This document shows, one piece after another, positions 12,873 through 22,457 of a DNA stretch of 64,000 nt (within the stretch, counting starts at the first letter, position 1; each line of letters begins with the position of its first letter). Origin of the DNA: Lumbricus rubellus. Taxonomy: Eukaryota; Annelida; Clitellata; Crassiclitellata; Lumbricidae. The notes below the pieces were generated by a model. It saw nothing but the letters and a program-made list of their open reading frames with translations. It searched no databases and was not told the DNA's origin. Both the position numbers and the translations under genes were made by a program. Location of the stretch: the NCBI GenBank assembly GCA_945859605.1, contig OX243815.1, positions 45,821,619-45,885,618 of the forward strand. The letters run 5' to 3'.

Positions 12873-15800
12873 CTACAGATCGAGACAATCGTCATTGTTA
12901 TTAATACATGTAGGCTGCTGACTATTAGATCATTTTTCTTTCCTTGATTCCTTCAACATTACTTACTTTACCTACTTACTGACTTAACTTTTTACTTCCT
13001 TGCTTATTTACTTACTTACTTACTTACTTGCTTGCTTGCTTGCTTGCTTACTTATACTCTTCCTTTCTTCCATCGTTCCGTCCATCCATCCTTCCTTTCT
13101 TCTTTCCGTCCGTCATACCATACAACTGAACCTTCTTTCCTTTAGCGCTTTTTGAGTGTATTCAGGCATTGAACCTGCGCCCTGTAAGTCTTCTCGTAAT
13201 AATAACATAAAAACAACAGCACAGTACCGGTAACAACAATGGTATTAGACCTGTAAAAAATTAATAATAATTGGCTAACCATTAGAAAGCTCAAGACAAA
13301 AAGTTCCAAGGAAGAAGCAAATAATTCAGTTGGAGTAGGCTAAATGAATGGATGAATGATGAAAGTATGTCGCACTACGGAACGAGACATTTGCGAATCT
13401 GAATCCCACCTGTTGGTAAGGTTGTTGGAACAACTGTTGTTGCATCGGTGCCTTCGGATGGTGGCAATTCGGTAGAACCTGTGAATACTGGAGTTGTAGT
13501 TGTTGTCGGAGTTGTTGTAGTTGAACCAACAGTTGTAGTACCTGCTAGAGTAGTAGTTGCTGTAGTAGTATCAGATGGGAGTGGAGTAGTTGTCGTAGTT
13601 AGCGTACTAGCAGTTGAAGGAGCATCTGTTGAAGATCCAGCAGCTGCAGTTGAAGTAGTAGTAGTTGCTGTAGTAGTATCAGATGGGAGTGGAGTAGTTG
13701 TCGTAGTTAGCGTACTAGCAGTTGAAGGAGCATCTGTTGAAGATCCAGCAGCTGCAGTTGAAGTAGTAGATGATGGAGCTGTGGAAATAGTTGTTGTTTC
13801 TATTGACGTTGGAGAAGATGGTGAAGAAGATGACGCAGTTGACGGTGGTGACGTGGCTGTCGTAACATCTGGAATTGTCGAAGCTACTGTAGTGGTAGTG
13901 GGGCTGTCTGTTACTGTGGCTGGGGGCAATGTAGTGGTAGTAGGTTCTGGTGTAGTAGTTGTAGTTTCTGTAGTCGGTGAAGCTGAAGCTTCAGTAGTCG
14001 TCGTCGTTGTTGTTGTTGTAGTCACAGTAGTTTCCTCTAAGGTGGTTGGTACAACGGTTACAGTAGTAGTTGTTGTAGTCGGCTCAGTTGTCGTTGTTGT
14101 TACCGTTGAAGCTGACGTAGTTGTAGTTTCCGATGGCGCGGTGGATGGTTCGGCTGGTGCGGTAGTCTCGTATGACGTTTCGTTCGAAGTCGTATCGTTT
14201 GAGGGGGTTTCGAAGGTTGATGAAACATCTTCTGCCGTATTTGCTGGTGTTGTACTCGTTATCACGACGCTGTAGAGTAAGCAGAAAATCTAGTTTGTTA
14301 AAGTTCATTATTAAACCTGCCTCTTCCTATGGCATACAGCCAGTAAGTTCAAATCTAGATTTGTTAAAAACTTCTTATAATAAATTTTATGTATACGTTA
14401 TAAATTACAGACACTGAACGCATGCTGTCGTTGAGAAGGTGGGACGGCGAGGTGGAGGATTGACCATCCGCTCGTGTATACCGAGGCTAAGAAAAAGAAG
14501 TCGCTTGCACTTCATATATGCACAACTACCTGCCATGTGCAGCTCTTCTATGTTGTTTGTTAATGCACTCATATTGGGCTAATGTGCACACTACACTGTA
14601 TTTAAGTAAAGTTCTATCATTGCGTTTATGCACTTAATTGTTTGGACTTTACCGAATTTAGTTAGCACTAGCACCATAGTCAAGGAGGAAGGTAATTTTC
14701 CCATATAGGGGCATCAAAAACGTATCCGGAAATCGAACTCTCTTCGCTGTGGTTTAGAGGCAAACGACTTATCCACTGCGCCATTGTAACAATCGTTTCT
14801 CTAATGAAACATCGGCAAATTTGTACGGTATCTTAAGAGATAAGAGACACTCTTGACATAGAGTAGAATCTGCATGACACAGGTCAAGAAGATCTGAGAT
14901 TCAGGCCACCGATATCGACAGAGACATTTAGAAAGAGAGACGCATACAGATATGCAGGAATAGACAAAAAGACGAAGCAACAGATACGGATACGCATAGA
15001 GGGAACGCCACTTCCAGATAGAGATAGAGACAGAGACAGTGACAGAGCAAGGACACTTATCGTGCAACCTCCCCTACTGCAAACAAGTCACAGTTAGGAT
15101 GAATGACCTCATCGTAGAGGATGGTTCGGACAGACAGGCAGACAGGAAGACAGACAGACAGAAAAAGAGACAGATAGAAAGATAGACAGTCAGGCGGACA
15201 TTCATGGGCAGATGTACGAACAAGCACTCAAATAGACACCTAGATATGAAGGCAAGCAGATAGACAAACAGACGGATGGGATAGACATTAGGCAGACATA
15301 CGAACAGCTGAAATAGACATAGACAGACAGATAGACAGACAGATAGACAGACAGATAGACAGACAGACAGACAACGATGCGCAGACTGCATATATATGAA
15401 CAGAGACGGAAGCAGACATTGAAGATGTTCGAAGAGATAATTATTGGTAGAATTGAAGGCGGAGCAGAAGAGAAGGAGGTGCAAAGGAAGGACAAGGAAG
15501 CAGATTCTCGAGAGGGTGAGAGGAATTGGGATGGGAATTGTAAGAAGAAAGGGGATGAGCAAGAGGAAACAGACGGCTGGGATAGGCATATAGGCAGACA
15601 TACGAACAACTGAAATAGACATACACTGTAGATAGACAGACAAACAGACAGACAGACAATGATGCGCAGACAGCAGGTATTAGGCTAATAGAGACGGAAG
15701 CAGACATTGAAGATGTTCGAAGAGATAATAATTGGTAGAATTGAAGGCGGAATAGAAGAGAAGGAAGTGTGAAAAGAACGAGAAAGAAGAAGCAGATTCT

Positions 15801-18204
15801 CGAGAGGGTGAGAGGAATTGGGATGGGAATTGTAAGAAGAAGGGGGAGGAGCACGAGGAAACAGACGGATATGATAGGCATATAGGCAGACATACGAACA
15901 ACTGACGTGGCGGAGATGAGTAAAGAGTATTGAAACAGAGACAGACAGGCAGGCAGGCAGGCAGACAGAGACAGATAGACAAACGCACACATGCACTCAG
16001 GACACGAAACTTCGATGCCATTGCGATAGTGTGACTTCTGAAGACACTTAACTCACAAATTAATATATGACTAGAAAACTGGAATGGGTATAATGATGAG
16101 AGACGCTGACGTCTCCCTCCTCTATTTACCCAGCTTTGTACTGGCACTACTCGTAAGTACTGGCACTACGGATATAGTGGCGTTTGGTGTGAGTAGGCTA
16201 GTCACAACTGTGCCATTGATTCGAAGACAGTTTCAAATAAATCCCATTTTGTTTAGACGTTTAAAGATCAAAGATCATGATAAGTGTCGCCCTCCTCATT
16301 ACTCAAGACGTGGGTCTGGCACTGTCAGAATGCGAGCACTGTCGATCGTGGTTATATAGCGGTTCTGATAATTTCAGTTTAACGACGTACTCTGTGATAG
16401 CAAAAATCATTAGCGTCACCCTCCTCCTTTATCCAGGTTTCGGACTGGCACTGCCAGAATGCAACCAGTGGCCGAGTTAAAGAATAATAATTATTATAAT
16501 ATTATTGCAAATGTAAATGTGATTGCAAAAATGTAAATCTAAGTGTAACTGCAGTTGTAGCTGTAATTTCAAATGAAATTGTAACTGTAATTGCAACTGT
16601 CGTTGCAACCGTAGTTGTAACTATGATTGTGACTGTAATTACATCTTCAGTTGAAGCCGTAATTGTTATTGTTACTCTGATCGCAATTGTAATTGTAACT
16701 GCAATTGTAATTGTGGTTGCAACTGTAATTGCAATTGTAATTGTAACAAATTGGGTTCGCGGACGTTTCGTCCACGGACGATTCGTCCAGCGGTGGTTGA
16801 GTAAAAATAGATTGATGAAAAGAATTCTTGTAACATGAAAGCGGGATTAATGAAAATATGTTTTCCTGAAATGGAAGTGGGATTTATGGAAAGATTTCAT
16901 AGCTTAAAGAGAAGGTTTTTGGTGAAAAATATAGTTTTTAGCGGAAATTGGATGAAAAAACGTAGTTTTTTTTCTGAAATAGAATCTGGAATGATGAAAC
17001 AAATTATTTCAAGAATGGAAATTGGATCTGCGAAGCATAGGTCTTGCTCAAATAGGAGTTGGAACGATTATTTGAACGCGTGTCTAAACGGAAGCTGGAT
17101 TTATTCAATTTATTCCTTGTGACGAATCGTCCGTGGACGAATCGTCCGTGGACGAATCGTCCGTGGACGAAACGTCCGCATACGAACAAATTGTACCCAA
17201 TGTAAATGTAACTTCTGCGAAAACTGACCAACTCTGTCTGTCTCATTCTCTGTCTGTCTCATTCTCTGTCTCTGTATGCCTCTGTCTCTGTCTCCCCATA
17301 TCTTCTTATGTGAGTCTTTATGACACAGACGAATTTCACATATTTACATTTACATTTGCACTTCCTGCATGCATGTAAGCTTACATTGTACAATCATGTA
17401 GACCTCTTCGCTACATCCAATCAGTAGGGTCCATTTTTATTGAGCCATCACAGTCCTGAGGTTATTCAAGATCCTTATAGCATAGCCTGTATCCCTACGA
17501 AGGCTTCGGGAACTTTTCACCTAGTACAGGGGTGTCAAAGAGCTGGCCCGCTGGCCATCTCTGGCCCGCCGACGATTTTTTTCTGCAGGCCCGCGGAGCC
17601 TTCCCTAAAGATCACAAAATTAGGGGGATAAAAGTTTAAATTTTTATATTTTACAGTCAGCGCCAAATACATGGAGGTTTTTCTTTACTGACATCACTTT
17701 TTCTCAGAAACAATATGTGTAGACCGTGTATCTGTGGTTTCCGGTTGGTTGTCTGTTAAAAAAATTATGAAGGTTACCAAACACTTATAGTATTTTAAAT
17801 CTTCTGGGAATTGGCTATGACCAAGCCCGGAGCTTCCTCTCAGATCACTACCAAATTTTGCTCAGGAGCTTCGACACCCAGGCCCGCCACTTGTTGAAAG
17901 ATGTTCACACTGGCCCGCCACTTGTTGGACGATGTTCACACTGGCCCGCCACTAAAAAAGGGTTGACACCTCTGACCTAGTACATGCATGTATACGCTAT
18001 ATTGGTATTGAAAAATATAGGATAATCCTTCGCAACAAGTATCGCTTACTGTTGTAAATTTTAAGACATAATTGAGCGGAAAAAATTCGTGTGCAAATCT
18101 TACCTTTGGGTGGTTGCTGTGTGACACGGTACAAACAACAAACTCGCTGTGTACACGATGAGCGTTAAGTAACAAACTCTCGACATCTTTTCACAAGTTT
18201 TCAT
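12721..18204 (-). CDS. Mucin-like Thr/Ser-rich single-pass membrane glycoprotein (three exons)
   Basis: Join of 18204-18104, 14269-13410 and 12872-12721, about 370 residues. Exon 1 starts at an ATG and gives a signal peptide (hydrophobic core LTLIVYTASLLFV) before a GTAAGA donor in phase 2. Exon 2 follows a strong pyrimidine-rich acceptor, enters in the matching phase, and codes ~286 residues dominated by Thr, Ser, Pro and Ala, with two N-glycosylation sequons near residues 58 and 63. It leaves at ACAG/GTGGGA in phase 1. Exon 3 restores a Val codon, then gives an acidic stem, a membrane helix (about 341-365, IAIIVCTMVGALLIIGLVGY) and the tail CTKNR. All junctions fit without adjustment. The likely role is a heavily O-glycosylated surface protein (inference); no adhesion or enzyme domain is visible and I do not recognise an orthologue. 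An extra small exon in the 3.8-kb first intron cannot be excluded. Confidence 0.78.
12987..13110 (+). repeat. (CTTA)/(CTTG)/(CTTC) tetranucleotide repeat
   Basis: Degenerate run of CTTA and CTTG units passing into TTCC-rich sequence, in the last intron of the mucin-like gene. Confidence 0.85.
13410..14269 (-). CDS. Mucin-like gene exon 2: Thr/Ser-rich ectodomain
   Basis: Preceded by a pyrimidine-rich acceptor ending CTACAG (14275-14270). It encodes long TTTTT, TTST and PSTAP stretches and contains an exact 108-bp (36-residue) tandem duplication at 13549-13769. The antisense frame is also open (poly-Val) because of the repeat composition and is not a gene. Confidence 0.85.
13549..13769 (-). 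repeat. Exact 108-bp tandem duplication within mucin exon
   Basis: Two copies offset by 108 bp with no difference that I can find. Being a multiple of three, it adds 36 residues (containing STAAAGSSTDAPSTAS and PLPSDTTT) without changing frame. Confidence 0.92.
14718..14787 (-). mobile_element. tRNA-like sequence, probably a degraded SINE head
   Basis: Read on the - strand, ATGGCGCAGTGGATAAG resembles a tRNA A box and GAGTTCGATTTCC a B box, at about the right spacing. Acceptor-stem pairing is poor and there is no clear terminator, so a functional tRNA is unlikely. It lies in intron 1 of the mucin-like gene. Confidence 0.45.
14920..15990 (-). repeat. Degenerate AGAC/GACA minisatellite with ~300-bp higher-order unit
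   Basis: A field of AGAC-type tetranucleotides. Within it, a ~290-300 bp segment (about 15291-15590) that includes GACGGAAGCAGACATTGAAG and ATTCTCGAGAGGGTGAGAGG is repeated at 15592-15884, with a third partial start after. The open Cys/Leu/Ser-rich frames here are repeat translations inside an intron. Confidence 0.85.
16502..16744 (+). repeat. Degenerate hexamer repeat (TGTAAT / TGCAAC)
   Basis: Successive six-base units of the form TGTAAT, TGTAAC, TGCAAT and TGCAAC, lying in the mucin intron up to the edge of element B. Confidence 0.85.
16754..17185. mobile_element. GGAC-array foldback element B
   Basis: Flanked on both sides by ACAAATTG (16746-16753 and 17186-17193), an exact 8-bp duplication. 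Ends read inward: GGTTCGCGGACG on the left and CGTATGCGGACG on the right. The arms are short arrays of GGACGTTTCGTCCAC and GGACGATTCGTCC type (two units left, four right, inverted). The ~320-bp spacer is made of degenerate GAAATGGAA-like repeats. It sits in intron 1 of the mucin-like gene. Confidence 0.75.
17527..17974. mobile_element. hAT (Charlie-type) non-autonomous transposon, 448 bp
   Basis: Ends CAGGGGTGTCAAAG and GGTTGACACCTCTG are inverted, and the element is bracketed by an exact 8-bp duplication ACCTAGTA (17519-17526 and 17975-17982). Sub-terminal CTGGCCCGC repeats are typical of this hAT group as I know it. It has no transposase. It lies in intron 1 of the mucin-like gene, 130 bp from exon 1. 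Confidence 0.93.
18104..18204 (-). CDS. Mucin-like gene exon 1: signal peptide
   Basis: ATG at 18204-18202, with a second in-frame Met at codon 7. The hydrophobic segment ends near FVPCHTA, a plausible signal-peptidase site. The donor is AAAG/GTAAGA, leaving two bases of a Ser codon completed by the first base of exon 2. Confidence 0.7.
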
Positions 18205-19029
18205 CTTTCCGATTTTCTTTTTTTCCGTGAACGACTTTATTGCATCAAGAAGTCTCTTCGAAACTCACAAGTTTCAACGGTATAGACCAAAAACAATCAC
18301 GTGTATCGTAGCAGTCCAAAGCGCGGCTTCAGTAGGCCTATCGTAAACAGACGTGGAACTAAGTTCAGCGTAGTCTTAGAAAAACGATTTCTCACGGCTT
18401 GAACAGAACTGTCTTTGCTCAGTAGACTTTTCGGACTTTCTTCGAACTCGTCCGAGCTACAGCAGGAAGGCGACTGCCTCTCTCTAACTCGACACACTTG
18501 CGATATCCCCAACTGTTACACTTGTCCGATTAAATCTGTGTCTAATGTCCAACTGAGTATTATTTGAAGCTTTGGTTAGACTGTCCACAGTATCATCTAT
18601 TGATAGCCTATCCTCTCTGTGAGTTCCCCTCAAGTATGAAACTTTGACCAAACGCTGATAACTTGCAAAAGAAAAATCGTCGACTTCTACACCATTTCAT
18701 TGAAGCCTGCGTCTCTCTAGTCCACCACTTTATAATAGGAGAGCTTTTCTATTTTTAGGCTACGTAGGCTATTACCGCAGGTCGCAGGATGTCGTAAGCG
18801 TAAGGATGCTTCATAGAATTATTATTCAGAGCACTTGAAACAATGATCGTCACGACGCCTTCGATTGTCTTAGGAAGTAAAACGGTAGCCTACATGATCG
18901 CTGAGTCGACGAATGAAGGGTGTATTGAAAGTGCGTCTATACTTGAAGATGATTAAGCACGCTTTTTATTGGGAAATGTAGCGCTACAGAAATCCACGGG
19001 ACATTATATGAGTTTGTATTTGTTTGAAG
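18205..19029. other. Upstream flank of mucin-like gene; candidate promoter region
   Basis: Holds the 5' UTR and probably the promoter of the - strand mucin-like gene. A CACGTG E-box core lies at about 18298-18303. I see no convincing TATA box. Confidence 0.4.
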
Positions 19030-19243
19030 GCTTACTTGTTATAGCACCCCTTAAAGCTCGCTGCTCAGAGGCGCTCCCGAATACAGAGCGGAAACTGCAT
19101 CGGAGTTTCACGCCGAAGCGTATGGTCAACTGCGAGTGATTAAGGACTTGCCCAAGGTCCTTACGCGGCGACTTGAGGTGGATTCGAACCTGCAACCCTA
19201 CGGCTGCAAGGCAATGAACATACCCACTACACCACTGCGCCTT
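19030..19243 (-). mobile_element. tRNA-derived SINE, full-length copy
   Basis: On the - strand it starts GGCGCAGTGGTGTAGTGG (A-box-like), then a GGTTCGAATCC B box, then a body with CTTGGGCAAGTCC, CTCCGATGCAG and GGGAGCGCCTCTGAG, ending near GGGGTGCTATAACAAG. It is the same family as 25045-25249. Confidence 0.88.
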
Positions 19244-19436
19244 CACGCAAAACCTGTTTTAAGAAAACCATGTTCATGCTCCTCTTTCTGGTGTCCATGG
19301 TAACCGGACTCGACTGGACATCGATCTGGTGGTCAACTCCTCTGATACGACGCTCTTGAATTTGAGTGGGAAAGCCCCGAGAAGGGGTAATGGATGGAAG
19401 AGCCTGTGGAAGAAGATAATGATGATGAATGATTGG

Positions 19437-19530
19437 CAATGATTGCATTGTATTGCATTGTATTGTATTGTATTGCATTGCATTGCATTGCATAATATTG
19501 TATTGTATTGCATTGCATTGTATTGTGTCC
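19437..19530 (+). repeat. (CATTG)/(TATTG) pentanucleotide repeat
   Basis: About 17 pentamers alternating GCATT and GTATT. A looser family of CATTAAA-type repeats follows at 19712-19880. Confidence 0.9.
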
Positions 19531-19883
19531 ATGAAGTTATGTAGCGTCTATCGCAGTGCACACTAGTCAGAATGGCTCCAATGGTGGTGGAGGAATCGGT
19601 AAACTGCGGAATTCAAAAGAAAGATGTTTCCGGAAACGCGGTGCAGTCTGGGATATATTGGCTACTGGTTATGTATGGTTGTAGAATAACTTGAGGTGCA
19701 TTAGGGCCCACATCACATTGCATAAAATTACGTTAAAATGACATTATTTTTGCAGTATTACATTTAAAATTGCATTGCCTGACATTGTTTTACAGCTCAC
19801 TTAATTTAAAATTGCATCAAATTACATAATTTTACACCGCTTAACATTTAAAACTGCATTAAATGAGACTATTTTACAGCGTG

Positions 19884-20338
19884 CCGGTGTCACAAAATAG
19901 AGTATCCCCCGTATTAATAGTATCCCCCAAATGAGGAAAAGTCGAAAAAACCACTTCCGCGTGGATTTATTTTTGCAAGTTAATTTTCATCTGCTTTGTT
20001 TTTAACAATGACACTAACAGGTATGTTTATTCCTACTAGATAATTTGTTTTGCTTTGGTTTTATAGCACTTAAAACATTTAAAACACTTAAAAACACTCG
20101 GAGACACAAAATAAATTCGAGTTGCCTTTCTCTGAACATTGCTTAGAACAATTAAAACAATTAGTCACTTTAAATTTTGATTAGAGTATAAATGTTTTAA
20201 TTATACAAATTTTTCAAAAAATGGGATAGAATGGTTCATCCCTTCGGATAGTCTAGGCCGGTTAATTCCATCCGGGGGATAGATTAATTCATCCCCCCGG
20301 ATAGCTTTCAGAGGGGATAATCCTTTTCGTGTCACCGG
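19884..20338. mobile_element. Inverted-repeat element with CCGGTGWCAC ends and GGATA units
   Basis: Left end CCGGTGTCACAAAATAG; right end read inward CCGGTGACACGAAAAGG. Both are followed by repeated GTATCCCCC or GGATA-ATTCATCCCC blocks pointing inward. I cannot define a target duplication with confidence. It has no coding potential. Confidence 0.6.
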
Positions 20339-22348
20339 TATTATAACATTGCAATGATTTGCATTACACTGTATTCTACGGCATGGCATTCCATGAAATT
20401 CTTAGGTGCCAAAGAACGTAATATTGCATTGCATTTGTTCTGTAGGCCTGACAATTGAAGTGACTATTTGAAGTGTTATTTTTGTAACAATGGCGTCATA
20501 GTTGGCTGGTCACAGCTGCCCTAGAAGAAGGCCTAGTATTTTAGGCTAATGCGTCTAAATCTTGGGTACATGTAGATCCAAGTACAAGGACCACGCCCTA
20601 CTCTTCTTAAGTCTTAAGATAGTCAGCCGCTGTCATGGATACGATCCGTCTTATGACGTCGGCTGTGTGACATGCGCGTGAGAGCTATTTCTGGAATTTC
20701 GGGAATGCCCTGCGATAGTCTTAGACCTACACTGTCCTAGAGTGTAGTCGTGGGATACAGTTATAGACGACTACGTTTCTGATGTTACTTGTCTGCGATG
20801 AGTAGTCTTTTGCGCGTGTTCGCTATACTCTTCTGCCTTAGGATATTATTGACTCAATATTGCGCAATTGTACAGGCCATAAGCCTATATTGAATGTAGA
20901 CTTTTGGTGGGCTATTATAGGCTGTGTCTCTTTAGTCTTTGCTGGATAACGTTTAATGCACTCTGCCCTGTGATGCTACTTTTGTTATCAGGTCTATTTT
21001 ATACCGATAGGTACTTAGACTCTTAGAGAGTCGAGTTAATCATCGCCGAGAAGAGATTAAAGCTTTAAGTCACAGAACTGGGATAGTTGGTTTTAAAAAA
21101 GCAATGTAATTATTGTCATTACTGCGCTTGTGGCAGAGTGTCAGTCTGCTGTAGGCCTATATATGTGCTTCATTAAATATGACGTATGACCAAATATAAT
21201 TTAGTAACTTTTTAAGACTAGGCCTATCATGGGAGTTTTTCTTGGTCGCTCCCATTATGCATAATTGCATATAGGCCCTACGTCATATTGAGAGGGGCTA
21301 TATAAATGCCTAAATGAATGAACGAGTGGACGAATTAATAAATAAATAAATGGCTGATGCTTTGGCATAAACTCTTACTGCCTCAAACTTGAATGACGTT
21401 CTGAGAAAGTTTGTAATGATCAACTTCAGCTCCATTCTCCTCGATAAGCAATGGTGAAGAATCATGGACCGTGGTGTGCGGGCTCGGGGGTCAAAATTTC
21501 TAAGCAGAAAAACGTGTTATTCTGGTCCGAAAAACCTTAAAACTACACAATATAATTTGTGGAAAAAAGTTCAAGCCTTACTAATTTTTTAATTATTTGT
21601 ATGCAAAAAAATCGGCAATTAAGTTTTTTGCACACTAATTGCTGGGGGGCTCACCGAGCTCCCTCCTAGGCACCTCCCCAATCTTGGAGCTCAGGCTTAT
21701 TTGGTAGGCTTACCCTGCAGGCCTGTCACATTCTGCAAAAGGTTTAACGCCTTGATAATCAGAGTAGGCCTACCGTCGACAAAGCTGCGTGGCGTTCAAT
21801 GATGCACGCATCGTTTGCACACCTTTAAAACGCTTCTAACCAATGTTATAATATCCATCACTCATATCGCGTCAACGACTAAACTCATCCAGCGAAAAGA
21901 ACTTCAACACAATCGATAAAATAGTTTCGAAGGCCAAGAGAACAAAAAGGTGGGTAAGCTTATAAGACAATTGGAAGTCTTTCACAGTTCTCTCGGCCGC
22001 CGCACCTGCCGTCCGAGAAGTGAGGACCGACCTGCGAGAGAAGACTTGAGTAATAATTATTATAATTATTATAATTGTAATTATTGTTAGTAGTAGTATT
22101 TTTACTATCATTATAATTATTATAATTGCTATAATTCTAGTTATTATTATTTTTCTTTTTTATATTATTATTATAAACTGCCGATTCATTTTCGACGCTT
22201 TTATAACGGTAATAATTAGTACTATAATAATCACCTATTCGCCTCTGCTTTCGTGTGATCTGAGTATTTTTCGCTATAGCTTCGGTGAACGTCAATAACG
22301 TTTGCGGCCTTTGCTCCATTGAACTTTAGCTAAACTCTGGACCAATGT
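20339..22348. other. Intergenic; no gene recognised
   Basis: No supported exon. Several TAGGCCTA-type palindromes, a GGGGCTATATAAATG tail (21294-21308) like a retroposon 3' end, and AT-rich repeats at about 22030-22165. Confidence 0.5.
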
Positions 22349-22457
22349 GATGATATATCATCGTTGATTGTTTGTGATGATAGTTTGTGTCTTTGTTTTT
22401 GGTGACTCATCGCTGTTTGTATGTTCTTTCACAAACTATCAACGATGCTATATCATC
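22349..22457. repeat. 29-bp inverted repeat with 51-bp loop
   Basis: GATGATATATCATCGTTGAT at 22349 is mirrored by ATCAACGATGCTATATCATC ending at 22457; the full 29-bp arms differ at two positions. The stem would be stable. A loop-like sequence (TTTGGCGATTCATCACTGC) recurs near 22632. It may be a small MITE. Confidence 0.75.

Noticed and set aside
13448..14275. 275-residue Val-rich open frame on the + strand
   Set aside because: Antisense of the mucin Thr/Ser exon, kept open by repeat composition.
14718..14787. Functional tRNA gene
   Set aside because: A- and B-box-like motifs but poor acceptor-stem pairing and no terminator; more likely a SINE remnant.
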